From Mycobacterium sp. PSTR-4-N (GTDB lineage Bacteria; Actinomycetota; Actinomycetes; Mycobacteriales; Mycobacteriaceae), in NCBI RefSeq assembly GCF_022348085.1, contig NZ_JAKRFN010000027.1, forward strand, positions 1-64,000: 64,000 nucleotides of DNA, in the 5' to 3' direction. Shown here piece after piece: positions 34,547 through 44,221 of this stretch. The notes beneath the pieces were generated by a model, which saw nothing but the letters and a program-made list of their open reading frames with translations, searched no databases and was not told the origin of the DNA. Within the stretch, counting starts at the first letter, position 1; the number at the start of each line of letters is the position of its first letter. A program made the translations under genes and the position numbers.

Positions 34547-36640
34547 GTGACCACAACGGAAGAGATCTCGGCCCTTACCGAACCGCACCATCCCGAAGAC
34601 TGGGCCGACGTCGACTCAGTCGCCGTCGACACGGTTCGGGTCCTGGCGGCAGACGCGGTTCAGAAGGTCGGAAACGGCCACCCCGGTACCGCAATGAGCT
34701 TGGCGCCGTTGGCGTACACGTTGTTTCAGCGGCAGATGCGGCACGACCCGTCCGACGTCCACTGGCTCGGCAGGGATCGGTTCATCCTGTCCTGCGGCCA
34801 CAGCAGCCTGACGCTCTACATCCAGCTCTACCTCGGCGGGTTCGGGCTCGAGATCGACGACATCGAGTCGCTGCGGACCTGGAAGTCGAAGACCCCCGGT
34901 CACCCGGAGTTCCGGCACACCAAGGGCGTCGAGATCACCACCGGTCCGCTGGGCCAGGGCCTGGCCTCCTCGGTCGGCATGGCGATGGCCGCCCGCTACG
35001 AGCGCGGTCTCTTCGACCCCGACGCGGCGCCGGGCACCAGCCCGTTCGACCACTTCATCTACGTGATCGCCTCCGACGGCGATCTCGAAGAGGGCGTCAC
35101 CAGCGAGGCCAGCTCGCTTGCGGGCACCCAGCAGCTCGGCAACCTGATCGTGTTCTACGACCACAACCAGATCTCGATCGAGCACGACACCAACATCGCC
35201 CTCTCCGAAGACGTCCCGGCCCGGTACCGGGCGTACGGCTGGCATGTCCAAGAGGTTCAGGGCGGCGAAAACGTCACAGCCATTGAAGAAGCCATCGAAG
35301 CGGCGAAAGCCGTCACCGACAAGCCGTCCTTCATCTCGGTGCGCACGATCATCGGCTATCCCGCCCCCACCAAGATGAACACCGGCGGCGTGCACGGCTC
35401 GGCGCTCGGCGACGACGAGGTGGCCGCCACCAAGAAGATCCTCGGCTTCGATCCCGAGAAGACCTTCGAGGTCCGGCCCGAGGTCATCGAGCACACCCGC
35501 AAGCTGGTCGACCGCGGCCGCGAGGCCCACGAGAAGTGGCAGCCGGAATTCGACGCCTGGGCCGAGCGTGAGCCCGAGCGCAAGAAGCTGCTCGACCGCC
35601 TGCTCGCCCAAGAGCTGCCCGAGGGCTGGGACGCCGACGTGACGTACTGGGAGCCGGGCTCCAAGGCCGTCGCCACCCGCGCCGCCTTCGGTCAGGTGCT
35701 CAACGACGTCGCGCCGAAGCTTCCCGAGCTCTGGGGCGGCTCCGCCGATCTCGCCGGAAGCAACAACACCACGATCAAGGGCGTGAAATCGTTCGGCCCT
35801 GCGTCCATCTCGACCAAGGACTACACCGCCGACCCGTACGGCCGGGTGCTGCACTTCGGCATCCGCGAGCACGCGATGGGTTCCATCCTGTCGGGCATCG
35901 TGCTGCACGGTCCCACCCGCGCGTTCGGCGGCACGTTCCTGCAGTTCTCCGACTACATGCGCGGCGCGGTCCGGCTGGCGTCACTGATGGACATCGACAC
36001 CATCTACATCTGGACCCACGACTCCATCGGGCTCGGCGAGGACGGTCCCACCCATCAGCCGGTCGAACACCTCGCAGCGTTGCGCGCGATCCCCAACCTG
36101 TCGGTCGTCCGACCCGGTGATCCCAACGAGACGGCCTACGCCTGGCGCAGCATCGTCGCCCGCGGGAACGGCAGCGGCCCGGTCGGCTTCATCCTGACCA
36201 GGCAGGGCATCCCCGTACTCGAGGGCACCAGCTTCGAAGGGGTGAGCAAGGGTGGTTACGTCCTCGGCGGCGGGACCCCCGCCGACGACGCCGACGTCAT
36301 CATCATCGGTACCGGTTCGGAGTTGCAGTTGGCGGTGGAGGCGAAGAAGTTGTTGGCGGAGAAGGACATCACCGCCTACGTCGTCTCGATGCCCTGCGTG
36401 GAGTGGTTCGAGAGCCAGCCCAAGGAGTACCGCGACAGCGTGCTGCCCCCCGAGGTGTCGGCCCGTGTCGCGGTCGAAGCCGCCGTCGCGCAGAGCTGGC
36501 ACAAGCTGGTTGGCGACACCGGCGAGATCGTCTCCATCGAGCACTACGGCGAGTCGGCGGACGACGAGACGTTGTTCCGCGAGTTCGGGTTCACCCCGGA
36601 AGCCGTCGCCGCCGCCGCGGAACGCTCCATCGCCAACTAG
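34547..36640 (+). CDS. tkt: transketolase
   Basis: This encodes 697 residues. Landmarks are GNGHPGTAMSLAPLAYTLFQ (thiamine-pyrophosphate His), SDGDLEEGVTSEASSLAG (the GDG...N metal/TPP motif, completed by YDHNQISIEHD), GIREHAMGSILSG (catalytic Glu) and the Arg/His phosphate contacts in the C-terminal half. It moves two-carbon units in the non-oxidative branch. I chose the GTG at 34547, which follows GAGGAG at 8 bp. It lies about 100 bp after gnd and 51 bp before tal. Confidence 0.96.
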   Translation: MTTTEEISALTEPHHPEDWADVDSVAVDTVRVLAADAVQKVGNGHPGTAMSLAPLAYTLFQRQMRHDPSDVHWLGRDRFILSCGHSSLTLYIQLYLGGFGLEIDDIESLRTWKSKTPGHPEFRHTKGVEITTGPLGQGLASSVGMAMAARYERGLFDPDAAPGTSPFDHFIYVIASDGDLEEGVTSEASSLAGTQQLGNLIVFYDHNQISIEHDTNIALSEDVPARYRAYGWHVQEVQGGENVTAIEEAIEAAKAVTDKPSFISVRTIIGYPAPTKMNTGGVHGSALGDDEVAATKKILGFDPEKTFEVRPEVIEHTRKLVDRGREAHEKWQPEFDAWAEREPERKKLLDRLLAQELPEGWDADVTYWEPGSKAVATRAAFGQVLNDVAPKLPELWGGSADLAGSNNTTIKGVKSFGPASISTKDYTADPYGRVLHFGIREHAMGSILSGIVLHGPTRAFGGTFLQFSDYMRGAVRLASLMDIDTIYIWTHDSIGLGEDGPTHQPVEHLAALRAIPNLSVVRPGDPNETAYAWRSIVARGNGSGPVGFILTRQGIPVLEGTSFEGVSKGGYVLGGGTPADDADVIIIGTGSELQLAVEAKKLLAEKDITAYVVSMPCVEWFESQPKEYRDSVLPPEVSARVAVEAAVAQSWHKLVGDTGEIVSIEHYGESADDETLFREFGFTPEAVAAAAERSIAN

Positions 36641-36691
36641 TTCTCACCGACCACCAGCTCACACTGACAACCAGAGGATGAGGCACGCGAA

Positions 36692-37807
36692 ATGACACAG
36701 AATTCCAACCTGGAGGCCCTGAGCGCTGCCGGGGTTTCGGTATGGCTCGACGACCTGTCCCGCGACCGGTTGACATCAGGCAACCTGGTCGAACTGCGCG
36801 ACACCAGGAGCATTGTCGGCGTCACCACCAACCCGTCGATCTTTCAGGCCGCCCTGTCCAAGGGCACCGCGTACGACGCGCAGATCGCCGAGCTCGCCGA
36901 GCGCGGCGCCGACGTCGACGCCACCATCCGGACCGTCACCACCGACGACGTCCGCAACGCCTGCGACGTGTTCGCCGCGATCTACAAGAGGTCCGGCGGC
37001 GTCGACGGCCGGGTCTCCATCGAGGTCGACCCACGCCTGGCTCACGACACCGACAAGACGATCCAGCAGGCGATCGAGCTGTGGAAGATCGTCGACCGGC
37101 CCAACGTGCTGATCAAGATTCCCGCCACCAAGGCGGGTCTGCCCGCCATCACTGCGGTGATCGCGGAAGGCATCTCGGTCAACGTCACGCTGATCTTCTC
37201 CGTCGAGCGGCACAAGTTAGTCATGACCGCGTACCTCAAGGGCCTGGAGAAGGCCAAGGAGGCCGGACATGACCTCTCGAAGATCCATTCGGTGGCGTCG
37301 TTCTTCGTCTCCCGCGTGGACTCCGAGATCGACGCCCGACTGAAGAAGATCGGCTCCGAGGAGGCACTGGCCCTGCGCGGCCAGGCCGGCGTCGCCAATG
37401 CCCGCCTCGCGTACGCCGCCTACGAAGAGGTCTTCGTCGGGGGAGCCGAGTTCGAGGTACTCAAAGCCGATGGTGCACTGGTGCAGCGGCCGCTGTGGGC
37501 ATCGACGGGCGTGAAGAATCCCGACTACTCCGACACCCTGTACGTCACCGAACTGGTCGGGCCGAACACGGTCAACACCATGCCCGAGAAGACGATGGAT
37601 GCCGTGGCCGACCACGGCGTCGTCACCGGTAACACCCTGTCCGGCACCGCCGACGCCGCCCAGGAAGTATTCGACGAACTCGTAGCCATCGGTATCGACC
37701 TCACCGACGTGTTCATCGTGTTGGAGGACGAGGGCGTCGACAAGTTCGAGAAGTCCTGGCATGAACTTCTCGAGGCCACCCAGGGTCAGCTCGACGAAAA
37801 GAAATGA
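36692..37807 (+). CDS. tal: transaldolase
   Basis: This encodes 371 residues, the long actinobacterial form. The Schiff-base Lys is in VLIKIPAT, preceded by GVTTNPSIFQAALS at the N-terminus and followed by VNVTLIFSV and VASFFVSRVD. It transfers dihydroxyacetone between sugar phosphates. Its stop overlaps the zwf start by 4 bp (ATGA). The same gene family is present as a fragment at 28970-29215. Confidence 0.96.
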   Translation: MTQNSNLEALSAAGVSVWLDDLSRDRLTSGNLVELRDTRSIVGVTTNPSIFQAALSKGTAYDAQIAELAERGADVDATIRTVTTDDVRNACDVFAAIYKRSGGVDGRVSIEVDPRLAHDTDKTIQQAIELWKIVDRPNVLIKIPATKAGLPAITAVIAEGISVNVTLIFSVERHKLVMTAYLKGLEKAKEAGHDLSKIHSVASFFVSRVDSEIDARLKKIGSEEALALRGQAGVANARLAYAAYEEVFVGGAEFEVLKADGALVQRPLWASTGVKNPDYSDTLYVTELVGPNTVNTMPEKTMDAVADHGVVTGNTLSGTADAAQEVFDELVAIGIDLTDVFIVLEDEGVDKFEKSWHELLEATQGQLDEKK

Positions 37808-39354
37808 GCAGCAGCAGCAGTGCCGCACCCGCCGATTGGGGTAACCCGCTGCGGGACAAGCTGGACAAGCGGTTGCCGCGCATCGCGGGTCCGTGTGCGG
37901 TCGTCATCTTCGGGGTGACCGGTGACCTGGCCACCAAGAAGTTGATGCCGGCGATCTACGACCTGGCCAACCGCGGGTTGTTACCTCCCACGTTCTCGCT
38001 GATCGGGTTCGGCCGGCGCGACTGGCAGGACGAGGACTTCGGCAACGTCGTGCTGAAGGCGGTGCAGGGTCACGCCCGCACCCCCTTCCGGCAGGAGGTC
38101 TGGGACCGACTCAACGAAGGGATCCGCTTCGTCCAGGGCACCTTCGACGACGCCGACTCGTTCGCACGCCTGAAGCGGACGCTGGACGGGCTCGACGCCG
38201 AGCGCGGCACCGGCGGCAATCACGCCTTCTATCTGTCGATTCCGCCGAACGCGTTCCCGACCGTCTGCGGGCAGCTGTCCACCTCGGGGCTGGCCCGGCC
38301 CGAGGGCGACCGGTGGAGCCGGGTCGTCATCGAGAAACCGTTCGGGCACGACCTGGACAGCGCACAGTCGTTGAATCAGGTGGTGAACAGCGTCTTCCCA
38401 GAAGAGTCGGTGTTCCGCATCGACCATTACTTGGGCAAGGAGACGGTGCAGAACATCCTGGCGCTGCGCTTCGCCAACCAGCTGTTCGACCCGATCTGGA
38501 ACGCGCACTACGTCGACCACGTGCAGATCACCATGGCCGAGGACATCGGCCTCGGTGGGCGTGGCGGCTACTACGACGGGGTCGGCGCCGCTCGTGACGT
38601 GATCCAGAACCACCTCACCCAACTTCTGGCGCTCACCGCGATGGAGGAGCCGGTCAGTTTCAGTCCGGCGGAGTTGCAGTCCGAGAAGATCAAGGTGCTT
38701 TCGGCGACTCGGCTGGCAGAACCGGTGGGTGAGAACACCTCCCGCGGCCAGTACACCGCGGGTTGGCAGGGTGGGGAGAAGGTGGTCGGGCTGCTCGAGG
38801 AGGAAGGCTTCTCCCCGACGTCGACCACCGAGACCTATGCCGCCATCACCCTCGAGGTGGACACGCGTCGGTGGGCCGGGGTGCCGTTCTATCTGCGCAC
38901 GGGAAAGCGGTTGGGCCGCAGGGTGACCGAGATCGCCCTGGTGTTCAAGCGGGCTCCGCACCTGCCGTTCGACGCGACGATGACCGACGAGCTCGGCAAG
39001 AACGCGTTGGTCATCCGGGTGCAGCCCGACGAGGGCATCACGCTGCGCTTCGGGTCGAAGGTGCCGGGCCACGCGATGGAGGTCCGTGACGTTAACATGG
39101 ACTTCTCCTACGGTTCGGCATTCGCCGAGGACTCCCCGGAGGCCTACGAGCGGTTGATCCTCGACGTCCTGCTCGGTGAGCCGTCGCTGTTCCCGGTCAA
39201 TCAGGAGGTCGAATTGTCCTGGAAGATCCTGGATCCCGCGCTGGAGCACTGGGCCTCCCACGGGAAACCTGACCCCTATGAGTCCGGCGGCTGGGGTCCG
39301 GATTCGGCGTTCGAGATGTTGCAGCGGTCCGGCAGGGAATGGAGGCGGCCATGA
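37804..39354 (+). CDS. zwf: glucose-6-phosphate 1-dehydrogenase
   Basis: This encodes 516 residues. The dinucleotide motif is VVIFGVTGDLATKKLMPAIY, and the catalytic substrate signature RIDHYLGKETVQN is intact. It oxidises G6P to 6-phosphogluconolactone with NADP+. The gene overlaps tal and opcA by 4 bp each, so translation is coupled along tal-zwf-opcA-pgl. This is very likely a second zwf, because mycobacteria normally carry a housekeeping copy (family knowledge, not seen here). Confidence 0.96.
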   Translation: MSSSSSAAPADWGNPLRDKLDKRLPRIAGPCAVVIFGVTGDLATKKLMPAIYDLANRGLLPPTFSLIGFGRRDWQDEDFGNVVLKAVQGHARTPFRQEVWDRLNEGIRFVQGTFDDADSFARLKRTLDGLDAERGTGGNHAFYLSIPPNAFPTVCGQLSTSGLARPEGDRWSRVVIEKPFGHDLDSAQSLNQVVNSVFPEESVFRIDHYLGKETVQNILALRFANQLFDPIWNAHYVDHVQITMAEDIGLGGRGGYYDGVGAARDVIQNHLTQLLALTAMEEPVSFSPAELQSEKIKVLSATRLAEPVGENTSRGQYTAGWQGGEKVVGLLEEEGFSPTSTTETYAAITLEVDTRRWAGVPFYLRTGKRLGRRVTEIALVFKRAPHLPFDATMTDELGKNALVIRVQPDEGITLRFGSKVPGHAMEVRDVNMDFSYGSAFAEDSPEAYERLILDVLLGEPSLFPVNQEVELSWKILDPALEHWASHGKPDPYESGGWGPDSAFEMLQRSGREWRRP

Positions 39355-40262
39355 TCGTCGATCTCGAGAACACCACGACCAACGCGGTCAACAAGAAGCT
39401 CGACGGGCTGCGCGAAGAGGGTGGCGCGTTCACGATGGCCAGGGTCCTCACCCTGGTCATCGCGCCAGACAGCGAAACCGTCCTCGAGGAGTCCATCGAG
39501 GCGGCCAATGCCGCCAGCCGTGAGCACCCATGCCGGGTGATCGTGGTACTCCCCGTCGACCGCGAGGCCGCCGATCCGAAGTTGGACGCCCAGATCAGAG
39601 TGGGGCACGACGCCGGCGCTGGCGAGGTCGTGGTGCTGAAGCTGACCGGCCCGTTGGCCGCCCAGGCCAGTAGCGTCGTCACACCGTTCCTGCTACCCGA
39701 CACCCCGGTGGTGGCGTGGTGGCCCGACGTCGCGCCACGAGTACCCGCGCAGGACCCATTGGGACAGTTGGCAATACGGCGAATCACCGACGCCACCTAC
39801 GGCGCCGACCCACTGGCCTGCATCAAGAGCAGGCTCGAGGGTTACACCCCCGGTGACACCGATTTGGCGTGGAGCCGCATCACCTACTGGCGGGCGATGC
39901 TCACCTCGGCGCTGGACCAGGGCCCGCACGAACCGATCCAGTCCGCACTGGTGTCCGGGCGCAAGGAGGAACCCGCCCTGGACATCCTGGCGGGTTGGCT
40001 GGCCAGCCGCGTCGACGGCCCCGTCCAGCGCGCGATCGGCGATCTCAAGGTCGAGTTGGTCCGGGCCAGCGAGACGATCACCCTCAGTCGACCCCAGGAG
40101 GGCGTCACCGCGACCCTGGCCCGCACCGCCAAGCCGGAGGCGAAACTTCCGTTGGCGCGCAGAGAAACTCGCGATTGTCTGGCCGAGGACATGCGCAGGC
40201 TGGATGCCGACGCAATCTATCTCGATGCCCTGCGCGGCATAGACAAGGTGCAATACACATGA
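39351..40262 (+). CDS. opcA: OpcA, glucose-6-phosphate dehydrogenase assembly protein
   Basis: This encodes 303 residues with the OpcA N- and C-terminal domains (MIVDLENTTTNAVNKKLDGL, then WWPDVAPRVPAQDPLGQLAI, then DLAWSRITYWRAMLTSALD). In actinobacteria and cyanobacteria OpcA binds Zwf and raises its activity and assembly. The start overlaps the zwf stop (ATGA) and the gene overlaps pgl by 4 bp. Confidence 0.95.
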   Translation: MIVDLENTTTNAVNKKLDGLREEGGAFTMARVLTLVIAPDSETVLEESIEAANAASREHPCRVIVVLPVDREAADPKLDAQIRVGHDAGAGEVVVLKLTGPLAAQASSVVTPFLLPDTPVVAWWPDVAPRVPAQDPLGQLAIRRITDATYGADPLACIKSRLEGYTPGDTDLAWSRITYWRAMLTSALDQGPHEPIQSALVSGRKEEPALDILAGWLASRVDGPVQRAIGDLKVELVRASETITLSRPQEGVTATLARTAKPEAKLPLARRETRDCLAEDMRRLDADAIYLDALRGIDKVQYT

Positions 40263-41002
40263 GTCAAGTCGTCGCGACCTATTCCGACACAGCAGAATTG
40301 GTAGGGGCAGCTGGCGATCAGCTGATCAGTGCAATCCACGCTGCGGTCGAGGCCAGGGATCAGGCGTTCATCGTGCTGACCGGCGGCGGCACCGGGGTGA
40401 AGGTGCTGAAACACATCGGTGAACACGGCTCGAAGATCGACTGGTCGGCGGTGCACCTGTTCTGGGGCGACGAGCGTTACGTGGCAGCAGACGACGACCA
40501 GCGCAACGAGAAGCAGGCCCGCGAAGCGCTGCTCGACCACATCGACATCCCGTCCCACAACATCCACGCCATGGCCGCCTCCGACGGCCAGTTTGATGCC
40601 GATCTGGATGCGGCGGCACTGGCCTACGAGCAGGTGCTGGCCGCCCATGCACCGGACGGCGAGCCGACCCCACGGTTCGATGTGCATCTGCTCGGGATGG
40701 GCAGCGAGGGTCACATCAACTCGCTGTTCCCGCACACCCCCGCGGTGCAGGAGACGTCCCGGCTCGTCGTGGGTGTCGAGGATTCGCCGAAGCCGCCGCC
40801 GCGTCGAATCACGTTGACCCTGCCCGCCGTCAACCGCTCGCGGGAAGTCTGGTTCGTCGTTTCCGGCGTCGAGAACGCCGACGCGGTTGCCGCGGCGTTG
40901 GGCGGGGCCGAGGCGGTCGAGGTACCCGCCGCTGGTGCGGCCGGCACGAACAAGACGGTTTGGCTGCTCGACGTGGAGGCGGCGTCCCAGATCAAGGCCT
41001 AG
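40259..41002 (+). CDS. pgl: 6-phosphogluconolactonase
   Basis: This encodes 247 residues with the NagB/Pgl fold: VLTGGGTGVKVLKHI, HLFWGDERYV, and LLGMGSEGHINSLFPHTPA, which holds the catalytic His. It hydrolyses the lactone made by Zwf. It is the last gene of the operon. The start lies in the opcA stop overlap. Confidence 0.95.
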   Translation: MSQVVATYSDTAELVGAAGDQLISAIHAAVEARDQAFIVLTGGGTGVKVLKHIGEHGSKIDWSAVHLFWGDERYVAADDDQRNEKQAREALLDHIDIPSHNIHAMAASDGQFDADLDAAALAYEQVLAAHAPDGEPTPRFDVHLLGMGSEGHINSLFPHTPAVQETSRLVVGVEDSPKPPPRRITLTLPAVNRSREVWFVVSGVENADAVAAALGGAEAVEVPAAGAAGTNKTVWLLDVEAASQIKA

Positions 41003-41426
41003 CAGTCATCTCGGCCGCGTCGGGGCGGGATGTAGTTTGCCGATCCGCTTCTTGGACGGCGTCGTCGCCCGCGGTGTCAAACTACTTGGTCACAAAATTG
41101 GTTGCCGAAATCGCCTTCGATGGCTCGGCGCGTGCGTCGCGATCACCAACGCGGTCGCTCGCCTCCAGTGGCATCATCGTCGCTGTGCTCGCCCTAATCG
41201 TCGGCGGGACAGGTCGACCTCTCACGGTTCCATCGCGCCGTCGCCGTCACAGCAGTGCCCCTTGAGGGGCTCGTCTCATGGGTCGGGATTCGCGCTGTAA
41301 TCGAGCCTTATTCTGAGACCAAGACGATGCTTACGGTTGAGCCCTGCACAGCGTCAGACAACCCCGTGGTCGTCGACGTCTCACGTGCGCACCCAAGACT
41401 CGCATGACATGCGAAGGAGCCTTCCC
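41003..41426. other. intergenic region after the pentose-phosphate operon
   Basis: I see no recognised gene. Translation near 41150-41210 gives a hydrophobic run (SGIIVAVLALIVGG) without start or context. The promoter of the truncated molybdo-oxidoreductase gene at 41427 should be here. Confidence 0.45.
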
Positions 41427-41729
41427 ATGGCAGTGATGAGTATCGAATCTGGGGGACGTGTCGGCGTCCCCGAATTGCGGCTGCCTCCGGGTCAGAGGCT
41501 CGTGGACGACTGGCCGGTCCTGACGGCTGGCCTGACGGCCGACGTCGGGGCGCACGAGTGGACGATCAGCATCACGACCGAGGCGGGGCACCGAGTACCA
41601 ACGGGATTCGAACGCGCTCCCCTTCGCGGCGCGACAGCAGTGACACAGGAGGCCGCGGAATTCTGCGAGCAAATCTCGCACGAACATTCCAGTACCGGTG
41701 AGAGCACCCGGGGAAATCGAGAGCGATGA
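41427..41729 (+). pseudogene. N-terminal fragment of a sulfite-oxidase-like molybdoprotein
   Basis: The frame encodes 100 residues behind GAAGGAG. Residues 10-56 (ELRLPPGQRLVDDWPVLTAG, then EWTISITTEAG) match the N-termini of the full-length proteins at 42630 and 46980. It then diverges into unrelated residues and lacks the molybdenum-ligand Cys region. It may still be translated, since its stop overlaps the DUF1003 gene by 4 bp, but it cannot be an active molybdoenzyme. Confidence 0.7.
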
Positions 41730-42349
41730 ACGCTATGAGCCCCGACGAGCCGACAGACGCCTCCCCAGCGGTCGGCACCGGCGGCGCCGCCGGTTCCGGC
41801 CGCGCTTCCCGAGACCGGACCGAGTTCGAGACCGCTGGGCGCTCCGGCGACTTCAGCCGCGAGATGTTCGCATGTCCGAACTGCGGGCACCAGCTCAGCA
41901 TGTTCATGGAGGCGCGGTCCAAACGAGGGGATATGGCTGCTGCCCGGCTGGCCAACGTTGCCGGTTCTTGGCCCTTCCTGCTGATCCTGGTGCTGGCCAT
42001 TGTCGCGTGGCTCGTGATCAACACGATCGTGCCGCTCTTTGATCCTGACTCGTCGGCCATGCTCGACTATCTCGGAACGGCTCTCGCGACGGTCGCGGCC
42101 TTGCAGGGACCGCTTATCCTGCTTACCCAGCGCCGCGAGTCCGATCGTGACCGCGCGCGAGACATTGAGGCATTCCACATTTCTCAGCACGTCGAGGCGG
42201 ACCTGCACGCGATCAGTCTCGCCATCGACTCGGTGCTCGAGCGGCGGGGACCGGACCGGTCGTCAGGTACGTCAGGTACGCCTATGGGCAATCGCGAAGC
42301 GGATGACCCAGAACAGGAACCGCACACGCCATCGAAGGATTCCGCGTGA
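41726..42349 (+). CDS. DUF1003 membrane protein with a zinc-finger-like motif
   Basis: This encodes 207 residues. ACPNCGHQ (about residues 49-56) resembles half a zinc ribbon. Two transmembrane helices follow: WPFLLILVLAIVAWLVINTI, and LGTALATVAALQGPLILLTQ with the DUF1003 signature QxxLI-x-L(T/S)QxRxxxxDR. The C-terminal part is a cytosolic helix with an acidic tail. The function of DUF1003 is unknown. The start overlaps the truncated molybdoprotein frame (ATGA); an ATG 9 bp later is an alternative. Confidence 0.82.
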   Translation: MNAMSPDEPTDASPAVGTGGAAGSGRASRDRTEFETAGRSGDFSREMFACPNCGHQLSMFMEARSKRGDMAAARLANVAGSWPFLLILVLAIVAWLVINTIVPLFDPDSSAMLDYLGTALATVAALQGPLILLTQRRESDRDRARDIEAFHISQHVEADLHAISLAIDSVLERRGPDRSSGTSGTPMGNREADDPEQEPHTPSKDSA

Positions 42350-42629
42350 TTCGTGATGCTTCTGGCGACCAGAACGCGAAAGCACGATGAGCGAATAACA
42401 GTCGTGGCTGGACGCTCAAGCGCCTACGTGCACCGCACCCGCAACGCGGAACCTTTACGCCTCTGAAATGCCCTAGGCCAAGGTGCTGGCCTTCCTTGCG
42501 GCTTCGAGCTATTCAAGCGCGCCTGTCGAAATGCGGCCAGGAGGTCAGCTATGACCAGAATGTCACCGACGTCGACGACCCGCGACGGGATCACCCGCCC
42601 GAGGTGCCCCGGCACGCGGCCCGGGGTTG
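42350..42629. other. remnants of a duplicated block
   Basis: On the plus strand 42462-42500 reads EMP-stop-AKVLAFLA, matching the 3' end of the small gene at 45524-45808 (CEMPTAKVLAFL). Next to it, just past the stop of the 42630 gene, sequence resembles the 5' end of the FAD reductase gene at 47004 but with its ATG changed to AAG. The DUF6510 gene and most of the reductase gene have been deleted. Confidence 0.5.
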
Positions 42630-43223
42630 TCACCAGTAACGCTGCTCGTGCCAAGGGTCGCCGCGGAGGTGGTATCCGTTCCGTTCCCAGAATCCCGGAT
42701 CGTCCGACGGCATCATCTCCATTCCGAGAACCCACTTCGCGCTCTTCCAAAAGTAGAGATGCGGCACGAGAAGTCGGGCCGGACCGCCGTGCTCCGGCGT
42801 AAGGGGTTTGCCCTGCGCCCCAGTGGCTATCCAGGCCTGCCCACCGAGGAGATCTTCGAGACGAAGGTTGGTGGTGTATCCGCCGGAGCTACGCACCATC
42901 ACGTAGTCGTAGCTGGTCTGGACATGATCGAACAGCCGGTCCAGCGATACGCCACGCCAGGCCATGTCCAGCTTCGACCAGTGGGTTACGCAGTGAATGT
43001 CGGTGACGATGTCTTCGACGCCCACCTGGTGAAGCTCATTCCAATTCCACCGGTACGCGACCTTGTCCTCCGTTGTGATCGAAAAGCTCCATCGGCTCTC
43101 GTCGACGTTGCGCGTGGGTCCGGTCGAGAGCACCGGCCAGTCGTCGACGAGAGTCTGCCCGGGAGGCAGTCGCGAGTCGCTGGAACCACGCCGTCCTCCG
43201 AAGCTGTTGTTGATCACTTCCAC
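42630..43223 (-). CDS. sulfite-oxidase/MsrP-like molybdopterin oxidoreductase, orphan copy
   Basis: This encodes 197 residues from a GTG at 43223 (AGAAGGG upstream). The molybdenum-ligand Cys lies in TDIHCVTHWSKLDMAW, followed by VSLDRLF, YDYVMVRSSGGYTT, and the C-terminal HLYFWKSAKWV. No Tat signal is present, so it is probably cytosolic. It is about 80 percent alike at the nucleotide level, by eye, to the copy at 46980. Its FAD reductase and DUF6510 partners are missing downstream. It may share the partners of the other copy or be losing function. Confidence 0.82.
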   Translation of the reverse strand: MEVINNSFGGRRGSSDSRLPPGQTLVDDWPVLSTGPTRNVDESRWSFSITTEDKVAYRWNWNELHQVGVEDIVTDIHCVTHWSKLDMAWRGVSLDRLFDHVQTSYDYVMVRSSGGYTTNLRLEDLLGGQAWIATGAQGKPLTPEHGGPARLLVPHLYFWKSAKWVLGMEMMPSDDPGFWERNGYHLRGDPWHEQRYW

Positions 43224-43436
43224 GACTGCACCCTTCTGTCGAATTCGGCGCGGTGGCCTGGTGCGAAGGTAACCGCGGAGGCCAATCGAAGTATCTGGCG
43301 GCAGGAGGGGAACACAACTGATCCGCGAGGCGACAACCACTGCTGGAGTTGTCATGAGCTGGGTCAACCATGGCCGCACTCGGCTTCCGGTCGGCACCGT
43401 TCCAATTACCGACGAGTCCGTCAATGAACCGATTCG

Positions 43437-43952
43437 CTACATGGCTGAGGCGACCGGAATGGCGCCCTGGGCCAGCTTCAGACGGGTCCACACGTTCATG
43501 TTGATGATGACCGCGGCGATCTCTGCGACGTCGCGCTCGGTGAAGTGCAGCCGCAGCTCGTCGTGCAGGGCAGGGACCTGCACGTGACTGAACGAGGTGA
43601 GGCCTTCGCAGTACGCGAGGGCGGCTCTCTCCGCGGGCGAGAACATGCTGCTCTCACGCCAAGACGCCAGGTGTGCAGCCTGTTCGGACGCGATCCCGAT
43701 GCTGGCCGCGACCGCGGCGTGCAGAATCAGGCAATAGGAGCAAGGGTTCAGCTGCGCGACGCGCAGGCGGAGGAGCTGTAGCAGGCTACGATCTCCCGAC
43801 AGGTTTGCCGAGTAACCGAACTGCGCAGCCATGTCTTTGGCCAATTGGTGAAACGGCGTGAGGTCTGGGTCGAACCGGATGTTTTCGAACCGGACATTCC
43901 CGAGCATCGAGTTCTGGTTTGCGGCGTTGGTCTCAGGCATCACCAGCACCAT
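43437..43952 (-). CDS. carboxymuconolactone decarboxylase/AhpD-like protein
   Basis: This encodes 171 residues. The AhpD-like redox motif is NPCSYCLILHA (CxxC and a His three residues on), with ALAYCEGLTSFSHVQV helices typical of the CMD family. AhpD proteins reduce peroxiredoxins or scavenge peroxides; many CMD proteins are of unknown role. I prefer the ATG at 43952, 5 bp after GGAGGAA; an ATG 12 bp later also fits. A GNAT fragment precedes it. Confidence 0.85.
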   Translation of the reverse strand: MVLVMPETNAANQNSMLGNVRFENIRFDPDLTPFHQLAKDMAAQFGYSANLSGDRSLLQLLRLRVAQLNPCSYCLILHAAVAASIGIASEQAAHLASWRESSMFSPAERAALAYCEGLTSFSHVQVPALHDELRLHFTERDVAEIAAVIINMNVWTRLKLAQGAIPVASAM

Positions 43953-43973
43953 CCCTTCCTCCGTTGGGCACAT

Positions 43974-44183
43974 TCACGGCCAGGGTGTACTCGGGGTTGC
44001 GTGCGATGAAGGGCCGGACCGCCGGGCACCTCGCGGTCGCTCGTATGCCTCCGCAAGAATGCTGTCCAGCGCCCTGCAGATGAGTTCGGTTGCCAATCCC
44101 CGTCCACGGTAGTTCGGCAGGATGGCGGCCGCCCATCCCCGTTCGCATCCGCGAATAGGGCTGGCCACCGCTGTCCAGCTCAT
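43974..44183 (-). pseudogene. GNAT acetyltransferase fragment
   Basis: The minus strand encodes SWTAVASPIRGCERGWAAAI, then LPNYRGRGLATELICRALDS, the acetyl-CoA-binding motif (RGRGLA) of a GNAT protein. It then falls out of frame; PFIARNPEYTLAVNVP continues in another frame. The N-terminal half is missing, so it is not functional. Confidence 0.6.
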
Positions 44184-44221
44184 TGCCGAGGTGAGCCGAA
44201 CCGAATCGCGCAGCCAGATGT

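Noticed and set aside
42630..43424. 264-residue version of the orphan molybdoprotein starting at 43424
   Set aside because: The first 67 residues are unlike the paralog at 46980 and have no ribosome site; the GTG at 43223 gives the same length and start as the paralog.
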